This document shows positions 61,061 through 64,000 of a stretch of DNA of 64,000 nucleotides, piece after piece. Made by a program: the position numbers and the translations under genes. Source of the stretch: Isoetes taiwanensis (taxonomy: Eukaryota > Streptophyta > Lycopodiopsida > Isoetales > Isoetaceae); NCBI GenBank assembly GCA_021234155.1, contig JAJEKV010000002.1, positions 36,871,107 through 36,935,106 on the forward strand. The letters run 5' to 3'. The notes under the pieces were generated by a model. The model saw only the letters and a list, made by a program, of their open reading frames with translations, did no database searches and was not told the DNA's origin. How positions within the stretch are numbered: position 1 is the stretch's first letter; the number at the start of each line of letters is the position of its first letter.

Positions 61061-61265
61061 TGGTTCGGGAAATTCCCCGGAAGCCTTGTAACCGTATGGA
61101 AATGAAATTTGGCAGTACAGTTTAGAAACACGAGGAAAATTTCCTGCTAAAAATAGGCATTTTTCTTGGTACTTCTGGCAAAAATGGCGAGGGACTTCAT
61201 AGCTGGTTTGCTGGCCTAAATCCAATAGGAAAACTGCTGATAGAAAAAAAAATTCCTGAACCAAG
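61061..61265. mobile_element. MITE, 205 bp
   Basis: Inverted ends TGGTTCGGGAA and (read inward) CTTGGTTCAGGAA. Flanked by ATGCCGTGCT and ATACCGTGCT, a 10-bp duplication with one mismatch; comparison with copy 1 of the direct repeat confirms the empty site. Confidence 0.85.
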
Positions 61266-61352
61266 ATACCGTGCTACAAAGCTCTTACATTTGATGTGTA
61301 ATAAAATGGTAAAGGCACACCTAAATATAAAAAGGATACCTTTAGGGTTAGG

Positions 61353-62286
61353 GTGAGGTTAACCCTAAATCATATGTTTCGTGGAAGAGATGCGAAGGCG
61401 CAGAGATGGCATTCCAACGAGATATTATGGCACTGCGAGACAGGCTTGGCTAACGATACCCTTGCAGCCAAAGGTGAAGCGGAAGATGTAGACCAGCCAT
61501 TGCCTTCGAATAGATACCCTCCAACAATGCCTTCTGATATGCCTACTTCTGACTTTCATGGTTCCACCATAAATACCATGGGTGTTCCTGTGACCTCGAG
61601 TTCTTTAACGTTGGAAACTGGAGGAGACAAACGTAACACTCCAGCTGCCGCAGAATGCAATATTGAATCGTTGGACAGGTCCAAGACAAGCAGCTGTAAA
61701 GTGGAATCTGAGATGGCTACAAAAAGCTTCACTTGTACTGAATCCCTTGTCAAGCTTGAACTTGGTAAAAGGTATATTTGTATAGATGAGAAAAGATAGT
61801 TTATTGATTAACCGGCCTCCGAAGTTTGAGATAGATTTGATGGTAACCTGGAATTTGATTTATCACTTCTATAAATGTTGATTCTGCTGCTCAAGTTTCT
61901 TTTTTATCTTTGTGCGGGCTTCTCAATACCGGATAGAAGTTCATGGATAATATGGAGGTTCTTTGGGAAGGATGTGCAAGATAAGAGTTGTGGTAAATTC
62001 GTTGCCTATTTTGTAATTTAAATTCTATTGGTTTATTTGTTCGAGCGATTGAGATAAACATCCTGTTTTACCGTGCAAACACTAGTCCTTTATTTGATTT
62101 GGAGGACCACAAACAAATACAAGTAGGGAAAGAACTGGAAAAGGATTTGAAGCAAACCGGAATGGAACAGGCTCATGGAAGTGCTTTAAAAGATCAAGAG
62201 AGAGATCAAGCGACCAAGCAAATTCTGGAAAAGAATTTGGAGGGTGGAAAGAGCGAGACAGGGCAGCACAAAAGCTCGAGAGATCT
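61353..62286 (+). CDS. Possible exons of an unrecognised gene
   Basis: An open piece 61353-61771 (Ser/Thr/Pro-rich; ends KLELGKR before GTATAT) and another about 62099-62286 (helical, Glu/Lys/Gln-rich: VGKELEKDLKQTGMEQAHGS; ends SSRDL before GTAAGA). Both end at plausible splice donors, but I recognise no family and cannot show they belong together. Confidence 0.3.
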
Positions 62287-62637
62287 GGTAAGACTTTCTC
62301 GCTCTTGTCGAAAATCTCATTTTTGTTATTTGGTTGAATGAACCTCGAAACCGCTGTTGTGTCTGCCGCCATCTTTGAAGCTTCGTAGCCGCCGCATCAT
62401 TTCTTGCTTCGCTTCTACAAAGACCAAGTCAGACTTTCAGCCAGCACTACAAGCGGTGATGTTATTAATCCTCCCTCCGCAAACATGTGGCCCGGGCTTC
62501 TTTCTCCATTTGGCGTCGTGAAATATAGATCTATTTATGTCTAGGGTTTGCATGTAGTTATTCGCTTGGCTTCGACATTCGCAGATACTTCGGTCTTCGC
62601 CGTCTTTGCTGCCGCTTTGGGTCGCCGGATCTTTGCA

Positions 62638-63108
62638 ATGGATCCTACTAATTCTGCGAAATACGTATACCGCTTTTTCATTCAATTGCGAGGATTTTGC
62701 ATGTGCTTGTTGGTTGAAAAGGAGATACACCGATATGTTTTGCGATTGCCGCCCTCATATCCCGCCATCCATTCACAAAGCGATGGAAACGCCAGGCCTT
62801 TCATGTTCATATTGCGCACTATATTGAGATTCAGCAACAATTGGCTCGGCATCCATTTGTCTATTGCAAATCCAGCAAGCCTTTTTGGTGCAAAGTCATA
62901 TAATATAAATGCTCCACTAGATGGGAATTCAGCGAATGTCACCAGTGGGGGAATCTTTGCGGGAGGGTCTACTGTGACTTCTGCAGCTGCAACTGGCACA
63001 AGTGAGCGAGATGCAAATGCGGGAACTGGCCAACAAGCCAAGGATCGAACTCCTGTAGAATCTTCAAGAAAGCAGTCAAACAACCAACAGCCATCCGTTG
63101 CTTTACAG
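62638..63108 (+). CDS. Possible exon(s) of an unrecognised gene
   Basis: ATG 62638 opens MDPTNSAKYVYRFFIQL. The frame stays open through a low-complexity region (SGGIFAGGSTVTSAAATGTS, SRKQSNNQQPSVALQ) to a GTTAAA donor-like site at 63109. No family recognised. 63110-63465 shows no further coding signal. Confidence 0.3.
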
Positions 63109-63465
63109 GTTAAACACGATTGCAAATTAAACGGGAGTGTTGCATCACTCCCGTTTCAAAGATTCCCTTTAAAAAAACACCAAGTTTCTAAAATAAGCCT
63201 TTTTTGATAGTTGTTAAGAATTTCTAGAGGTTTGCATTTTTTTTCATGCCATTTTGGCCCATTATTAGACGAAAACTTTGTACTTATGAAACACAAATCA
63301 TAAAAATAGCAAAATTTAGGCATAGACTTGAAGAGACTGAAAGCATTACAAAAAACAAGCACCAGAATAGAAAGGAAAAAAAAGTACTATGTTTTTAATA
63401 AATTGTTGTACATCAATTTTGAAGATTCATTGTAATAAATAATGATAATTTTAATATGCGATGAG

Positions 63466-63957
63466 TCAAAGATCTACATCATAGTCCTCCTCATTCTTTT
63501 TTTTGCTCTCTGCCATCTCGTCCTTCTTCTCTATCTCGCCTTTTGCCGGAGACTTGAGTTTTGTATCCTCCTTGTTCTCTGGAATGGTAGCTAAAGCTAC
63601 TTCTTTAAGCTCTGCAAAGGTTGCCTCATCGTCTAGTGAGCTGGAGAATGGAGGCTGTATCTCTGAGGACGTTAGTTTAGCATAATCAGATGAAGACTTG
63701 GCCCCTAACTCCTGATTTTCATCCGGTAAAGTAGGTAAGGCAGCCGGTCTCATCTTCACAAAATGCACGACCTCCTTATCAATATCCACGGCTATCTGAT
63801 TTCGGCCCTTCTTAAGTGCACATGCGATAGTAGTACGGAACCGTGAGAAAGCATCAAGTACCCAATCTCCTGGATGCGAGAACATGTCCAGGAGATGGTT
63901 GATGAGCTTTTGTGGTTTCTGGTAGTGATTCACAATCCTGCCTTGTGCACTTGGGTC
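63466..63957 (-). CDS. DNA N4/N6-methylase-like protein, last exon (partial)
   Basis: Exon begins after TTGCAG at 63958 and ends with a stop at 63466. Minus-strand reading: NHYQKPQKLINHLLDMFSHP, GDWVLDAFSRFRTTIACALK, GRNQIAVDIDKE. This is the C-terminal half of the bacterial-type N4-cytosine/N6-adenine DNA methylase fold: KP helix, then the SAM-binding loop (usually D-x-F-x-G-x-G-T, here DAFSRFRTT, both glycines replaced), then the acidic end of strand 2 (DID). A low-complexity Glu/Lys/Asp tail follows. The catalytic (D/S)PP(Y/W) motif should be upstream, outside the window. The altered SAM loop raises doubt about activity. Confidence 0.65.
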   Translation of the reverse strand, partial: DPSAQGRIVNHYQKPQKLINHLLDMFSHPGDWVLDAFSRFRTTIACALKKGRNQIAVDIDKEVVHFVKMRPAALPTLPDENQELGAKSSSDYAKLTSSEIQPPFSSSLDDEATFAELKEVALATIPENKEDTKLKSPAKGEIEKKDEMAESKKKNEEDYDVDL

Positions 63958-64000
63958 CTGCAATTTCTGTAAGACTGCTGGAAACTCTAGGACGTTTGAA

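Larger units (their letters stand above)
60556..61303 (+). repeat. Direct repeat, ~146 bp, two copies flanking a 237-bp interval
   Basis: Copy 1 60556-60701 and copy 2 60939-61060 plus 61276-61303, starting TTGAGGCGAGTGCCGCTAAC and ending TACATTTGATGT. Copy 2 is split by the MITE at 61061-61265. Confidence 0.85.

Noticed and set aside
61046-61264. 72-aa minus-strand frame
   Set aside because: Lies within a 205-bp MITE; chance frame.

Overview
This window is nuclear DNA of a land plant. The evidence is spliced plant-type genes (an intact 12-exon GH1 beta-glucosidase, a broken EUL-type lectin gene, a broken polyphenol oxidase gene) lying among nested LTR retrotransposons with initiator-Met tRNA primer sites, plus several families of DNA transposon. 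A spore-bearing or other non-angiosperm plant seems likely to me, because of the abundance of the 4-bp-TSD DNA transposons and an N4/N6-type DNA methylase-like exon. The sequence alone does not settle the species.

Bases 1-27639 are one nested Ty3/gypsy chromovirus. Its 5' LTR enters from the left edge and ends at 720; its 3' LTR is 25987-27639. Between primer site and gag it carries two extra intronless ORFs, each with its own TATA box, leader and 3' A/T-rich tail, and each preceded by a pair of ~67-bp inverted repeats set 200 bp apart. The first ORF (9589-10857) is the outstanding find. It encodes a histone H3: an H3-like N-terminus (ARTKQTTRK) and a complete H3 histone fold at the C-terminus, with about 300 unrelated residues between them. 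The second (11572-13095) encodes an unrecognised protein with an acidic stretch. Downstream are heavily frameshifted gag, protease, RT/RNase H, integrase and chromodomain regions.

This element has itself been invaded by two large DNA transposons (961-9167 and 16008-22619). They share a transposase family, a convergent two-gene layout, GGG-starting ends and 4-bp target duplications. A 395-bp MITE (14118-14512) also sits inside it. The whole retroelement landed in the protease gene of an older minus-strand LTR element (27640-29822).

Bases 29823-44960 are repeat-rich: palindromic GATCCC/GGGATC arrays, a poly(A) retroposon, two degenerate Ulp1 (C48) peptidase genes, and a 1.7-kb TTGGCTCAAACATGACA satellite upstream of the first of them.

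Bases 44989-54500 are an island of defence-type host genes: EUL lectin pseudogene (+), intact secreted beta-glucosidase (-), and polyphenol oxidase pseudogene (+). The last is split by a young minus-strand gypsy element (49880-54395).

Bases 55174-63465 hold MITEs, a second fragment of the H3-bearing retroelement family (56613-57550), a complete TRIM element (59470-59923) and possible exons of unknown genes. The right edge carries the last exon of a DNA N4/N6-methylase-like gene (-).
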